Positions 53,018-62,465 of a stretch of DNA of 64,000 bases are shown here, in pieces; position 1 is the first letter of the stretch; each line of letters opens with the position of its first letter. The position numbers and the translations under genes were made by a program. Source of the DNA: Bacillota bacterium (lineage in GTDB: Bacteria > Bacillota > Clostridia > Lachnospirales > Lachnospiraceae). The notes beneath the pieces were generated by a model, which was given only the letters and a program-made list of their open reading frames with translations, was not told the DNA's origin and ran no database searches. Location of the stretch: the NCBI GenBank assembly GCA_023389295.1, contig JAEWEO010000098.1, positions 15,091-79,090 on the forward strand, in the 5' to 3' direction.

Positions 53018-54547
53018 TTAATTTCTGATAAGATAATCAAAAGCACTTAATGCAGCATTTGCACCTGAACCCATGGAAATAATAATTTGCTTGTAAGGAC
53101 TATTGGTACAGTCACCTGCTGCAAATACTCCGGGAATACTTGTTTCATTCCGGTTATCTACCATAATCTCTCCGATACGGTTACGCTCTACACTATCACC
53201 AAGCCACTCCGTATTCGCCACAAGTCCAATTTGTACGAATACACCCTGTAGCTCAATATGTGAGGTTTCCCCCGTAGCACGATCTACATAGGTAATACCA
53301 TCCACTTTATCCTTACCTGTAATTTCCTTGGTTTGAACATTCTTTAATACTGTTACATTGGGCAAGCTGTAGAGACGTTCTTGTAATACAGCATCTGCTT
53401 TTAATTCCGGCATGAACTCTAGAACAGTTACATGCTTTACGATTCCAGCCAAATCAATGGCTGCTTCGATACCGGAGTTACCGCCACCGATAACTGCAAC
53501 ATCTTTCCCTTGGAACAAGGGGCCGTCACAGTGTGGACAATAAGCAACACCTTTATTCTTAAACTCCGCCTCACCGGGTACTCCAACATTTCTCCAGCGC
53601 GCACCTGTAGAAAGGATAACCGTCTTACTCTTTAAAACAGCACCATTCTCTAGTTCTACTTCAATTAGCTCTTTCTTTTCTAAGCGTTTTGCACGATGTA
53701 AGCTCATAATATCAACATCGTAATCTTTTACATGCTCTTCTAAGCTTGCCGAAAGCTTGGGGCCTTCGGTGTATTTTACACTTATAAAGTTCTCAATACC
53801 CATGGTCTCTCTTACCTGACCACCAAAACGTTCGACTACAATACCGGTACGAATGCCTTTGCGGGCGGCATAAATTGCTGCACTAGACCCAGCCGGACCA
53901 CCGCCGATTACAAGAACATCATAAGGTTCTTTATTTTCAAAATCTGAAGCATCCGGCGTATTACCCATTTTTGCGAGAATTTCTTCCAGAGTCATGCGTC
54001 CACTACCAAAAAATTCACCATTTAAGTAAACAGATGGTACCGCCATAACGTCCTTACTTTCTACTTCCTCTTTAAACGCTGCACCATCTATCATTGTGTG
54101 CGTAATATTTGGATTCAAGACGCTCATCACATTGAGGGCTTGCACCACATCGGGACAATTGTGACAACTTAAGCTGATATAAGTCTCAAAATGGTACTCA
54201 CCTTTGATTTTTTTCACTTGGTCAATTACCTTGTCATCCACTTTGGGAGCTCTTCCGCTCACCTGTAAAAGAGCTAATACCAAGGAAGTAAACTCATGTC
54301 CTAAGGGGATACCTGCAAAAGTAATACCAGTATCTTCACCAACGCGATTAACACTAAAGCTTGGTGTCCTCGGTAATGTGGTTTGCTCTATTTTCACAAG
54401 GGATGACATAGCAGCTATTTCATCCAATAGAGCAACCATATCCTTTGATACACTATCATCCTTTGCACTAACTTTAATCTGTATCTCGCCTTCCATAAGC
54501 TGAAGGTATTGTGCCAATTGTTCCTTTATATCATTTTCAAGCATCAT
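53018..54547 (-). CDS. ahpF: alkyl hydroperoxide reductase subunit F
   Basis: 509 residues. An N-terminal double-thioredoxin-fold domain (residues 1-200) has the CxxC site LSCHNCPDV near 129. The FAD/NAD(P)H reductase domain follows, with FAD motif VIGGGPAGSSAA near 213 and redox site YCPHCDGP near 345. It reduces AhpC using NADH. It lies 12 bases downstream of ahpC in the same operon, with AAGGAG before the start. Confidence 0.96.
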   Translation of the reverse strand: MMLENDIKEQLAQYLQLMEGEIQIKVSAKDDSVSKDMVALLDEIAAMSSLVKIEQTTLPRTPSFSVNRVGEDTGITFAGIPLGHEFTSLVLALLQVSGRAPKVDDKVIDQVKKIKGEYHFETYISLSCHNCPDVVQALNVMSVLNPNITHTMIDGAAFKEEVESKDVMAVPSVYLNGEFFGSGRMTLEEILAKMGNTPDASDFENKEPYDVLVIGGGPAGSSAAIYAARKGIRTGIVVERFGGQVRETMGIENFISVKYTEGPKLSASLEEHVKDYDVDIMSLHRAKRLEKKELIEVELENGAVLKSKTVILSTGARWRNVGVPGEAEFKNKGVAYCPHCDGPLFQGKDVAVIGGGNSGIEAAIDLAGIVKHVTVLEFMPELKADAVLQERLYSLPNVTVLKNVQTKEITGKDKVDGITYVDRATGETSHIELQGVFVQIGLVANTEWLGDSVERNRIGEIMVDNRNETSIPGVFAAGDCTNSPYKQIIISMGSGANAALSAFDYLIRN

Positions 54548-54559
54548 AATTTACTCTCC

Positions 54560-55123
54560 TTAGATTTTACCTACAAGGTCTAAGCTAGGCTTTAATGTAG
54601 CACCGCCTTCTTTCCACTTAGCAGGACATACTTCACCAGGGTTATTTCTAACATACTGAGCAGCCTTAATCTTATTAATAAGAATGTCTGCATCACGACC
54701 AATGTTACCGGCATTGATTTCTACTGACTGAATCACACCGTCGGGATCAATGATGAAGGTACCACGATCAGCAAGACCATCTGCTTCAATCAATACATCA
54801 AAATTACGGGAAATCGTATGGGATGGATCACCAATCATGATATAAGTAATCTTCTTGATTGCTTCAGAGCTGTCATGCCATGCCTTGTGTGTAAAGTGTG
54901 TATCTGTTGATACAGAATAAACTTCAGCACCAAGCTGCTTTAAAGCATCATAATTCTTCTGTAAATCTTCAAGCTCGGTAGGACAAACAAAGGTAAAGTC
55001 TGCCGGATAAAAGCAAACTACACTCCACTTTCCTTTAAAATCTGCTTCTGTTACCTCTAAAAACTTTCCATTCTGATAAGCCTGCGCCTTAAAGGGTTTT
55101 ACTTCGGTTCCAACTAATGACAT
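54560..55123 (-). CDS. ahpC: peroxiredoxin AhpC
   Basis: 187 residues, a typical 2-Cys peroxiredoxin: the peroxidatic Cys in FTFVCPTELEDL near 47 and the resolving Cys in EVCPAKWKEG near 166. It reduces hydrogen and alkyl peroxides and is recycled by AhpF. It heads the ahpCF operon behind a strong promoter that overlaps a Fur/PerR-like box. AGGAGG precedes the ATG. Confidence 0.98.
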   Translation of the reverse strand: MSLVGTEVKPFKAQAYQNGKFLEVTEADFKGKWSVVCFYPADFTFVCPTELEDLQKNYDALKQLGAEVYSVSTDTHFTHKAWHDSSEAIKKITYIMIGDPSHTISRNFDVLIEADGLADRGTFIIDPDGVIQSVEINAGNIGRDADILINKIKAAQYVRNNPGEVCPAKWKEGGATLKPSLDLVGKI

Positions 55124-55181
55124 AATAATTTACCTCCTAGAATATATAATATTTTAATTTTACTTATCTTGCGTTATTTTT

Positions 55182-55199
55182 GATAATAGTAATCATTAC
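55182..55199. promoter_or_regulatory. Fur/PerR-like operator at ahpC
   Basis: GATAATAGTAATCATTAC matches the Fur-box core GATAATGATAATCATTAT at about 15 of 18 bases. It starts just downstream of the -10 of the ahpC promoter, where binding would block transcription. Confidence 0.55.
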
Positions 55200-55206
55200 T
55201 GATATT

Positions 55207-55235
55207 ATAGTATTAAATATCTTATCATTTGTCAA
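55207..55235 (-). promoter_or_regulatory. ahpC promoter
   Basis: On the minus strand TTGACA (55230-55235), 17 bases, then TACTAT (55207-55212). A TATAAT (55204-55209) overlaps it with a 20-base spacer. Confidence 0.6.
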
Positions 55236-55283
55236 GTCCTTTTTTCATAATTATAAAAGAAAATCAGATAATTCTTATATCCA

Positions 55284-55336
55284 TAATAAGAGCCTGTTAT
55301 GAGGCAATGATTTATCCTCATAACAGGCTCTTATTA
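55284..55336 (-). terminator. 21-base-pair hairpin after glxK
   Basis: TAATAAGAGCCTGTTATGAGG pairs perfectly with its complement across 11 bases. It lies 92 bases past the glycerate kinase stop. The T-run is poor. The rest of the gap 55124-55427 holds the ahpC promoter and operator. Confidence 0.6.
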
Positions 55337-55427
55337 GTATTCAATCTTATGTTTATTAATATTCTTCTTTATCTCTTTACTTTGTTGTCTCATCAAATAA
55401 GCTAAAAGACCAATGACATTTACTGAT

Positions 55428-56561
55428 TTATCCAATCGTCTTCATATATCGCATCAAGTTATCCACCGTCAAAAACAGATCTTCTTTTGCTCTCTTTCTA
55501 GCATCTTTGTATTCAATCGCTACACGGTTAATACTAAAGATACCACTAACACCTTTTTCATACGCTTCTTCCATATTATCTCCAATATCACCAACAATAG
55601 CAATTAGTGGCACCCCTGCTTTTTTTGTACGATTTGCGATTCCAATCACAACTTTGCCACGAATACTTTGCGAATCAATCTTCCCTTCTCCACTCAGTAC
55701 ATAGTCAGCATCCTTTAACAACTCGTCAAACTTAACGGTATCTAGTACGGTTTCTATTCCCATCTGTAGAGATGATCCAAAAAATGCTACCATACCACAC
55801 CCCATACCGCCGGCCGCTCCTGCTCCCTTAATGTCTGCTAGGGAAAGTTTTAGATCTTTTTTAAGGATCAAATCCAAATGTCTAAGACCCTCATCCAGCT
55901 CTTTTACTACTTCCGGGGAGGCACCTTTTTGAGGACCAAAGATATAAGCAGCTCCTTTCTCACCATAAAGTGGATTATCAATATCACACATAGTGACAAG
56001 CTCTATCTCCTTGAGTTTAGGTAGAAGTTTTGATGTATCGATATGCTCAATATTTTTTAAGGTTCCACCAACAGGAATGAAGGGATTGCCATCTTTATCT
56101 GTAAAAATTATACCTAAGGCTGCAGCTGCACCGGTTCCACCATCATTGGTACAGCTTCCTCCAAGACCCATGATAATCTTCTTACATCCACGATGGATAG
56201 CATCTGCCATAAGTTGTCCGACTCCGTAAGTAGTTGTCATTTTCGGGTTTAATTTATCTTCGACTAAAGGCAAGCCAGCACAAGCTGCCATTTCAATAAC
56301 TGCCGTCTTACCATCTTCTATTATACCATAGAAGGACTCTATATCTTCAAAGTACGGCTCTTTCACTACAACCGATACTCTCTCCCCACCCATCGCTCTT
56401 AAAAAAGCATCTACACTACCTTCCCCTCCATCTGCTACGGGAATGGATACAATCTCAGCCTCAGGGTCGTTTTGCCGTATGGCTTTTTCCATGATAGTAC
56501 AGATTTCTTCCGAGCTCATTGTTCCTTTAAAGGAATCCGGGATTAACAAGAATTTACTCAT
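55428..56561 (-). CDS. glxK: glycerate kinase
   Basis: 377 residues of the GarK/GlxK family: LLIPDSFKGTMSSEEI near 4, PVADGGEGSVDAFL near 41, GLGGSCTNDGGTGAAAALG near 130, and LSGEGKIDSQS near 285. It phosphorylates D-glycerate. It is downstream of a GntP permease and the CdaR regulator, so the three form a glycerate uptake and use set. GGAGG precedes the ATG. Confidence 0.95.
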   Translation of the reverse strand: MSKFLLIPDSFKGTMSSEEICTIMEKAIRQNDPEAEIVSIPVADGGEGSVDAFLRAMGGERVSVVVKEPYFEDIESFYGIIEDGKTAVIEMAACAGLPLVEDKLNPKMTTTYGVGQLMADAIHRGCKKIIMGLGGSCTNDGGTGAAAALGIIFTDKDGNPFIPVGGTLKNIEHIDTSKLLPKLKEIELVTMCDIDNPLYGEKGAAYIFGPQKGASPEVVKELDEGLRHLDLILKKDLKLSLADIKGAGAAGGMGCGMVAFFGSSLQMGIETVLDTVKFDELLKDADYVLSGEGKIDSQSIRGKVVIGIANRTKKAGVPLIAIVGDIGDNMEEAYEKGVSGIFSINRVAIEYKDARKRAKEDLFLTVDNLMRYMKTIG

Positions 56562-56675
56562 ATGGTGTCCTCCTTATTATTGATGGGACGGTAAGTTACC
56601 CTTCCCATCGAAATGCTAATTTGTTATGTCCGCTTGCTGTCATTTTATATATTTGTCAGTTATGATGGGGCTTTT

Positions 56676-58070
56676 TTAAAAGATCAATGTTAATAAGAAT
56701 ATTTCTATAATTGCTGCAATACCCATAACCAAGGTCATAACCGTCTGAGTTTTATACCCTTTATCCGGAGTCATTCCTCCAAAGTTTGTCACAACCCAGA
56801 AATAACTATCATTTGCATGAGATACTACCATGGAACCTGCTCCGATTGCCATAACTGTAAGTACTGATAGAATTGGGGTATCAAGACCAAGTACCGGTAG
56901 CATAGGAGCTAAAATTCCCGCTGTTGTTGTAATTGCAACTGTTGATGAGCCCTGCGCTGTTTTTAAAATAGCTGCTAATAAGAACGGGAAGAAGATACCA
57001 ATCGCCTGGAATATGGTTGCGTTATCTGTAATAAAGGAAACAAGTCCTGATACTGCAATCACTTTACCAAGTACACCACCTGCTGCAGTTACAAACAAGA
57101 TGGGTCCAACAACCTTTAATGTATCATTGGTCATCTCATAGAACTCATTCATTTTCTTAGTGGAAGCAAGAGTGAATATGCCAAAGATGGTACCTACTGC
57201 TAAAGCTATAATCGGTGTTCCAAGGAAGTTCAGAATCTCTGCCATTAGTCCGGTCATCTTAGCCATGGTTGCTACTGAAGCAATTCCCATTAATAAAATA
57301 GGTACTAAAATCGGTGCTAAGGACATGAATGCGTTTGGAAGTTTACCGAAGCTCTTTACTAATTCATCATAGGATTGAACAATTTCCCCATTATCAGTAC
57401 CTGCTTCATCATTCGCTTTCACTTTTTTACCAATGTATTTTGCATAAAAATATCCTGCAATGAGAGGGAATATGGAACAAAGAGTACCCATTCCGATTAC
57501 TAACAAAAGATTATTACCAACACCTAAGGTATTTGCTGCCGCAATGGGACCGGGTGTAGGGGGAATTAATACATGTGATACATATAGACCACCTGCCAAA
57601 GCAATTGACATTGCAACACTTGAGGTCATTGTTTTCTTTACTAACGCTTTACGGATAGGGTTGAGAATAACAAAGCCGCTATCACAAAATACAGGAATGG
57701 ATACTACCCAGCCCATGAGTAAAACAGCAAGCTCCGGTCTCTTTTTGCCTACTAATTTCACAGTCAAGTCAGCAAGCTTAAGAGCTCCACCAGTCTTCTC
57801 AAGAATAGTACCGATTAACGCACCAAGGATAATAACGATACCAATACTGGTAAATGTGCCACTAAATCCTGCTCCTATAACTGTTGCTAAACCCTGTGTC
57901 TGTACAACACCGTCCACTTTTACATCAGTTAATGGTATTCCTGCTACCAAACCCAACAATAACGATATACTCATAATTGAGAGGAATGGATGAATTTTTA
58001 GCTTTGATATGGCAAATATCATGACGATGATTGAAATTACAAAAGCTATTATTAATGATATACCTGACAT
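56676..58070 (-). CDS. GntP-family permease
   Basis: 464 residues with about 12 membrane spans and the GntP pattern (SIPVFCDSGFVILNPIRKAL near 125, VLIPPTPGPIAAANTLGV near 167). The family imports gluconate and related acids; the neighbouring glycerate kinase suggests D-glycerate here. It lies 114 bases upstream of glxK and probably shares its transcript. GGAGGG precedes the ATG. Confidence 0.9.
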   Translation of the reverse strand: MSGISLIIAFVISIIVMIFAISKLKIHPFLSIMSISLLLGLVAGIPLTDVKVDGVVQTQGLATVIGAGFSGTFTSIGIVIILGALIGTILEKTGGALKLADLTVKLVGKKRPELAVLLMGWVVSIPVFCDSGFVILNPIRKALVKKTMTSSVAMSIALAGGLYVSHVLIPPTPGPIAAANTLGVGNNLLLVIGMGTLCSIFPLIAGYFYAKYIGKKVKANDEAGTDNGEIVQSYDELVKSFGKLPNAFMSLAPILVPILLMGIASVATMAKMTGLMAEILNFLGTPIIALAVGTIFGIFTLASTKKMNEFYEMTNDTLKVVGPILFVTAAGGVLGKVIAVSGLVSFITDNATIFQAIGIFFPFLLAAILKTAQGSSTVAITTTAGILAPMLPVLGLDTPILSVLTVMAIGAGSMVVSHANDSYFWVVTNFGGMTPDKGYKTQTVMTLVMGIAAIIEIFLLTLIF

Positions 58071-58082
58071 ACTAAACCCTCC

Positions 58083-58129
58083 GTTTATAATATTGATACG
58101 ACGTCGTTTAACGTATTTTTATTATAAAC
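58083..58129. promoter_or_regulatory. nested palindrome at the GntP promoter
   Basis: GTTTATAATA and TATTATAAAC are outer arms, TACG and CGTA inner arms, and the perfect decamer ACGACGTCGT lies at 58098-58107. It sits between the -10-like TATAAT copies and the GntP start and could bind CdaR. Confidence 0.4.
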
Positions 58130-58234
58130 CGGCACATGCTTAACGTCTATGTTATCGGAGCCAAAAAAACCGCCTTTTTACTGTTATACTGCATATACAA
58201 ACAAATATTGCTAGTGTTTTTTTGTACATTTTGT

Positions 58235-59389
58235 CTAAAATATCATGTTGTCACGAACATCCTGGTAAAAATGAATTGCATTATAAAACAAAGAAGAATA
58301 ACGAATTGATCTTGGATCGTACCCCGTTCTTTCCTTAATCTTGTTTAGCTTATATTGTAATGTGTTTCTATGAATAAATAAACGTGCCGCTGCAGATGCG
58401 ATGGATCCTTCCTCTTCATAAAAGACATTTAAAAGTCCGATCCATTGATCAATTTCCTCTAGGGTACAGTCTTTAAATATTCTTGTGATATATTCTCTTT
58501 TAATATGATCGGATAACTCACTCTGGAATATCTCCATGGTAACACTGGTATACAAACGTATCCCTTTTTGTGGTGATCGTAGTGAAGTATTCAGTGCTTT
58601 CATTGCCTTGACTACACTATTATGGATGAAAGCATATCCTTCGAAGCCAGAATCAATGCCACAGCAGAACTTAACAGGATATCTCGCTTCAACTTCCTTC
58701 TTCATCTGCTCTGCCAACTTGATCATATCATTATCTGAACAATCCGATACCGCACATATTAATTCCTTTCCGTTTTTAAAGGAAATATTATTCTTATCTG
58801 TACATAGTAAATCAGTTATAATCTTTTCTGAGCAATCAATAATTCTCTGTTCTAAGACAGTATCCTGTTTCTCCTTCATTACAAAGGAAATTGCCAGGAT
58901 CCTTCTAGGTAATGTAATGTCTATATGCAAAGGATGTCCCTGCTGAACAAAAAGCGGAGTAATGTTTTTTGACTCACCAAACATCCATTCATTAAGATAA
59001 CGCTCCTTAACTCGTTTATCGATATCCTTCTGTTCCTTGTAGTATTGATCAAGTAAGAGAATTTCCGTCATTTTCTTAATAATCTGTCCGTATTTCTCCA
59101 TTTCCAGATAGGGTCCCGTTACTCCAATTACACCAACAATCTCCTCTTGGAAATTGATGGCCAGATTGATACCGGGTCTTGCTCCCTCATATTCGTTATC
59201 ATTTTTGACAACTACCTTCTGTAATTTTTGATCAATCAACTCCTTCGCGGCTGCATGGTAATCTCCAATTCGGTTAACATCACTACTAGCAATAATAATA
59301 CCATCCGAATTCATCATATTGATCTTCTCGCCAATAATCTTACTGATTTCTTCTACAATATAAGTTGCATTTCTCTTAGATATATACAT
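58235..59389 (-). CDS. cdaR: CdaR-type sugar diacid regulator
   Basis: 384 residues: an N-terminal sugar-diacid recognition domain (residues 1-135, NRIGDYHAAAKEL and GVIGVTGPY), a middle region, and a C-terminal PucR-type helix-turn-helix (RLFIHRNTLQYKLNKIKERTGYD near 340). In E. coli CdaR activates glycerate and galactarate genes. It is next to GntP and glxK, so it probably controls them. AGGAGG precedes the ATG. Confidence 0.9.
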   Translation of the reverse strand: MYISKRNATYIVEEISKIIGEKINMMNSDGIIIASSDVNRIGDYHAAAKELIDQKLQKVVVKNDNEYEGARPGINLAINFQEEIVGVIGVTGPYLEMEKYGQIIKKMTEILLLDQYYKEQKDIDKRVKERYLNEWMFGESKNITPLFVQQGHPLHIDITLPRRILAISFVMKEKQDTVLEQRIIDCSEKIITDLLCTDKNNISFKNGKELICAVSDCSDNDMIKLAEQMKKEVEARYPVKFCCGIDSGFEGYAFIHNSVVKAMKALNTSLRSPQKGIRLYTSVTMEIFQSELSDHIKREYITRIFKDCTLEEIDQWIGLLNVFYEEEGSIASAAARLFIHRNTLQYKLNKIKERTGYDPRSIRYSSLFYNAIHFYQDVRDNMIF

Positions 59390-59467
59390 GTGATATTAAC
59401 CTCCTATCTTACTAACGCATGGGAAGAAAAAGCTGATTTGATTCTATTTCAATTATAAGTTTAGAAG

Positions 59468-61402
59468 CTATGCCTCTAATTCTACCAGTTTTTCTTTCAC
59501 GTTCATGGTAATAGTATCCAAAGAATCCGCTGTGGCTGCGATTTCCTGCGTAGCAGCTGCCATGTTGTTAACCTTCTTCACCATTTGTTCCATTGATTCT
59601 GATAAACCCTCTGTTTCCTTATTCAACCCATCAATCGCCGATTTAATTTCATCCTTATTTACATTACTGTCTTGCGCCGCTTCCTTGCTTAATTTTGCAA
59701 GACTCTTAATTTGATCCGCCACGACAGCAAAGCCTCTTCCGCTTTCCCCTGCTCTCGCAGCTTCGATAGAAGCATTCAAGGCTAGTAGATTGGTTGTATT
59801 TGCGATACCAGCTATACTATCATTGTTTTGCTCTAATTTTGTCAATAATTCGCTGATGTTATGAAATGAGCTTACTAAATTATTGCAAAACTCTGCAACA
59901 AGCTCAATGTCTCTTTGTACTGAAATAGTTTCATTTGCACAACTGTTATTTCCGACCACCATATCAGTAATTGCTTCTCCCAGCCTCTCAAAATCCTCTT
60001 TCATGAATTTTGTAATTTCTTCTTTTTTATGATTAATTTCATTACTTTTATCCTGTACCTGTCTTAAGGTATCTGAAATTAACATCGTTTCTTCTTCTAC
60101 TGATTCTTTCAGGTAATGGATACATCCCTGCTCTGTATTACATCCATAAAAGATTGCAGAAGCCATTCGTTCACAGGTAGAGTACCCACAGGCACCGCAG
60201 TTGACCATTCGTTTGCTTTTCGTGTCCTTCTTCATAATCTGAAAAATTTGAGCTAGCTCACCCTTGGAAGGAAGCGGTTTTGCATTTTCTCCAAAATGAT
60301 TCGTATAGGAACGAATGAAATCTTCCAGCTTCAGATTCTTAAACTGCTTATTTAATAGCTCCAAACGTTTCTTCGGAGTCAAATTCTTACCAAAGGGTAC
60401 TTTTCCTGATTGCTTGCTCTTTTGTTTCATATGAAAAAGCTCGTATAGGTTATCATCACCCTGCGCTTTGTCCGCTTCAATTCCTGTACCGCAGATACAG
60501 CCACTCGAGCAGTTTAAGGCATCCACCATGAAAGGAAGCTGTTTTCCTTCTTTTACCCGTCCCTTATAATCTTCGAGAAAATCATATACATGCTTCTCTC
60601 CTTCGATCTGTCTAACCATCAGATCATCTCCACAGAACCAATGTACATTTTGCTTTAGTCCACCCGGCATGGGGTAGATAGAACCTAACCCATATTCAAT
60701 CTCATCATAGGTCTCAGGACCAGTTACATTATGTTCCTTTACATACTTCATTAGATGCTCAAAGGTAATGTTATAGGATACATATCCTTTGGTATTGGGA
60801 TCCTCTATCTCATATTTCTTTGCTATACAAGGACTGATAAAGGCAAGCTTGTCCGTAATATTTAAATACTCCTTAGCATAAATAGCAGTACACATCATAG
60901 GACTGTGAATTGGAATCAGCTTCGGTATTAGCTCCGGTATATTTTTTTCTATATAGTGAACAACCGCAGGACAGGGTTGTGAAATTCCACCGTAAAATTG
61001 ATGATTGGTTATGTAATTGATATATGCCCAGGTAGTGATATCAGCGCCATAGCTAACGCTAATCACGTGATTTACTCCTAATTTTTTAAGTCCTCCAAGA
61101 ATATAAGCATACTCCTTGGGATAGTTTGCAACAAAGGCAGGTGCAAGTAAAATAGAAATCTTTTGACCACTTTCTAAATCTCTAAAAAAAGCTTTTGTAT
61201 CATCATTAAACTCCCTAGCTTCATGCATACAAACATCAAAGCAAGAACCACAGCTTACACAGTAATTCCCGTTTACTTCTACCCTCTGTTTTCCATTCTC
61301 TGTTGTTACCGCATTCGCTGTTAATACCGGACAGGCTGAAATACACCGATTGCAGCCCTCACAGTTGTTATTTGTAAAAATCAAACCCTGCTCGCTCATC
61401 AT
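59468..61402 (-). CDS. [FeFe]-hydrogenase-like protein fused to a chemotaxis signalling domain
   Basis: 644 residues and soluble. Cysteines 14-24 and 48-58 bind two [4Fe-4S] clusters. An [FeFe]-hydrogenase-like H-domain has P1 as SQPCPAVV (the first Cys of TSCCP is absent), P2 as SPCIAKKYEIE and P3 as NCSSGCICGTG. A further Fe-S motif CGACGYSTCERMA lies near 400. A methyl-accepting-type signalling domain follows, with the hairpin tip DQIKSLAKLSKEAA and NTTNLLALNASIEAARAGESGRGFAVVA. Loss of the proton-transfer Cys resembles sensory (group C) hydrogenases, so it probably senses redox or H2 and signals to CheA; that is inference. No hydrogenase or che gene adjoins it. Confidence 0.85.
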   Translation of the reverse strand: MMSEQGLIFTNNNCEGCNRCISACPVLTANAVTTENGKQRVEVNGNYCVSCGSCFDVCMHEAREFNDDTKAFFRDLESGQKISILLAPAFVANYPKEYAYILGGLKKLGVNHVISVSYGADITTWAYINYITNHQFYGGISQPCPAVVHYIEKNIPELIPKLIPIHSPMMCTAIYAKEYLNITDKLAFISPCIAKKYEIEDPNTKGYVSYNITFEHLMKYVKEHNVTGPETYDEIEYGLGSIYPMPGGLKQNVHWFCGDDLMVRQIEGEKHVYDFLEDYKGRVKEGKQLPFMVDALNCSSGCICGTGIEADKAQGDDNLYELFHMKQKSKQSGKVPFGKNLTPKKRLELLNKQFKNLKLEDFIRSYTNHFGENAKPLPSKGELAQIFQIMKKDTKSKRMVNCGACGYSTCERMASAIFYGCNTEQGCIHYLKESVEEETMLISDTLRQVQDKSNEINHKKEEITKFMKEDFERLGEAITDMVVGNNSCANETISVQRDIELVAEFCNNLVSSFHNISELLTKLEQNNDSIAGIANTTNLLALNASIEAARAGESGRGFAVVADQIKSLAKLSKEAAQDSNVNKDEIKSAIDGLNKETEGLSESMEQMVKKVNNMAAATQEIAATADSLDTITMNVKEKLVELEA

Positions 61403-61599
61403 ATAAGTCTCCCTTTTGTAATAGCATCAAGTAAAACATATCATAATTATACATTTTTTGATTAAATATACAATAGTTTGTGAAATTTATAATTAATTTC
61501 TTAATCAATTTACTGTTTATTGGATAATCTTCACTGATTTACTTCTTTGGTTCTGTTTCAAGGGAACTTCTGACTTACAGATTACAAACATGATTATGC

Positions 61600-61655
61600 A
61601 AAAAGCCGCTACACAACCCAAGTGAAGAACTCACTTTTGTCATGTAGCGGCTATT
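61600..61655 (-). terminator. terminator of the rpsF-ssb-rpsR operon
   Basis: AGCCGCTACA pairs with TGTAGCGGCT, with an inner AGTGA/TCACT pair, and TTTTTGC follows on the minus strand. It begins 14 bases past the rpsR stop. Confidence 0.88.
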
Positions 61656-61668
61656 TTTAACTCAATTA

Positions 61669-61941
61669 TTAATCCATTGTGTAAGGCATTAAAGCGATAT
61701 GTCTTGATCTCTTAACAGCAACAGTTAACGCTCTCTGATGTTTAGCACAGTTACCGGTAATTCTTCTGGGAAGGATTTTACCTCTCTCAGATACATATCT
61801 CTTTAACTTGTTGATATCTTTGTAATCAATACCTGTGTGATTCTTATCAGCACAGAATACGCATACTTTCTTTCTTCTGCGTCCGAAGGATTTTCTCTTC
61901 ATCGGAGAATCGCCTTTATCATCTCTTCTATTGAATGGCAT
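61669..61941 (-). CDS. rpsR: 30S ribosomal protein S18
   Basis: 90 residues with the S18 core (KKVCVFCADKNHTGIDYKDINKLKRYVSERGKI region) and a basic N-terminal extension. The pair CVFC suggests a zinc-site remnant. It is the last gene of rpsF-ssb-rpsR, and GGAGG precedes the ATG. Confidence 0.97.
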   Translation of the reverse strand: MPFNRRDDKGDSPMKRKSFGRRRKKVCVFCADKNHTGIDYKDINKLKRYVSERGKILPRRITGNCAKHQRALTVAVKRSRHIALMPYTMD

Positions 61942-62009
61942 GTTATGACCTCCTTATCCGAATTATTTATGACAGACAATTACTTGCCTGCGTTAAATTT
62001 ACTCATAGT

Positions 62010-62465
62010 TTAATTAAATGGTAATTCTTCGTCAATACCGTCCGGGATGTTCATAAATCCATCCCCCATCGCTGAGCTTGGCTCCGGTCTTGACTCTCTT
62101 TGGAATCCGCCACCTTGGGAATATCCTGAGTCCTGACTGCTTGCCTTACTTTCAGCAAATTCTATGTCTTCCGCTATTACATCGGTCGTATATACTTTCT
62201 GACCGTCTTTATTGGTATAACTACCGGTCTGAATTCTTCCAGAGAGAACCATCTTCATACCTTGTCTAAAATACTTCTCTACGAATTCCGCCTGCTTGCC
62301 AAAGGCTACACAGCCGATAAAGTCCGCATCCTGGGTCTCGCCGGCTCTCTTGAAACGACGATCCACAGCTAAAGTAAATCTCGCAATTGCTGTTGAGTTT
62401 TCACCCTGTGAATATCTCACTTCCGGATCTCTGGTCAAACGACCTATTAATATAGCTTTATTCAT
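62010..62465 (-). CDS. ssb: single-stranded DNA-binding protein
   Basis: 151 residues: an OB fold (residues 1-105, MNKAILIGRLTRDPEVRYS), a Gln/Gly/Ser-rich linker, and the acidic tail DGIDEELPFN that recruits repair and replication proteins. It lies between rpsF and rpsR, as in Bacillus. GGGAGG precedes the ATG. Confidence 0.98.
   Translation of the reverse strand: MNKAILIGRLTRDPEVRYSQGENSTAIARFTLAVDRRFKRAGETQDADFIGCVAFGKQAEFVEKYFRQGMKMVLSGRIQTGSYTNKDGQKVYTTDVIAEDIEFAESKASSQDSGYSQGGGFQRESRPEPSSAMGDGFMNIPDGIDEELPFN

Noticed and set aside
57460..57993. 177-codon plus-strand frame opposite the GntP permease
   Set aside because: Shadow of the conserved membrane protein; no start signal or motif.
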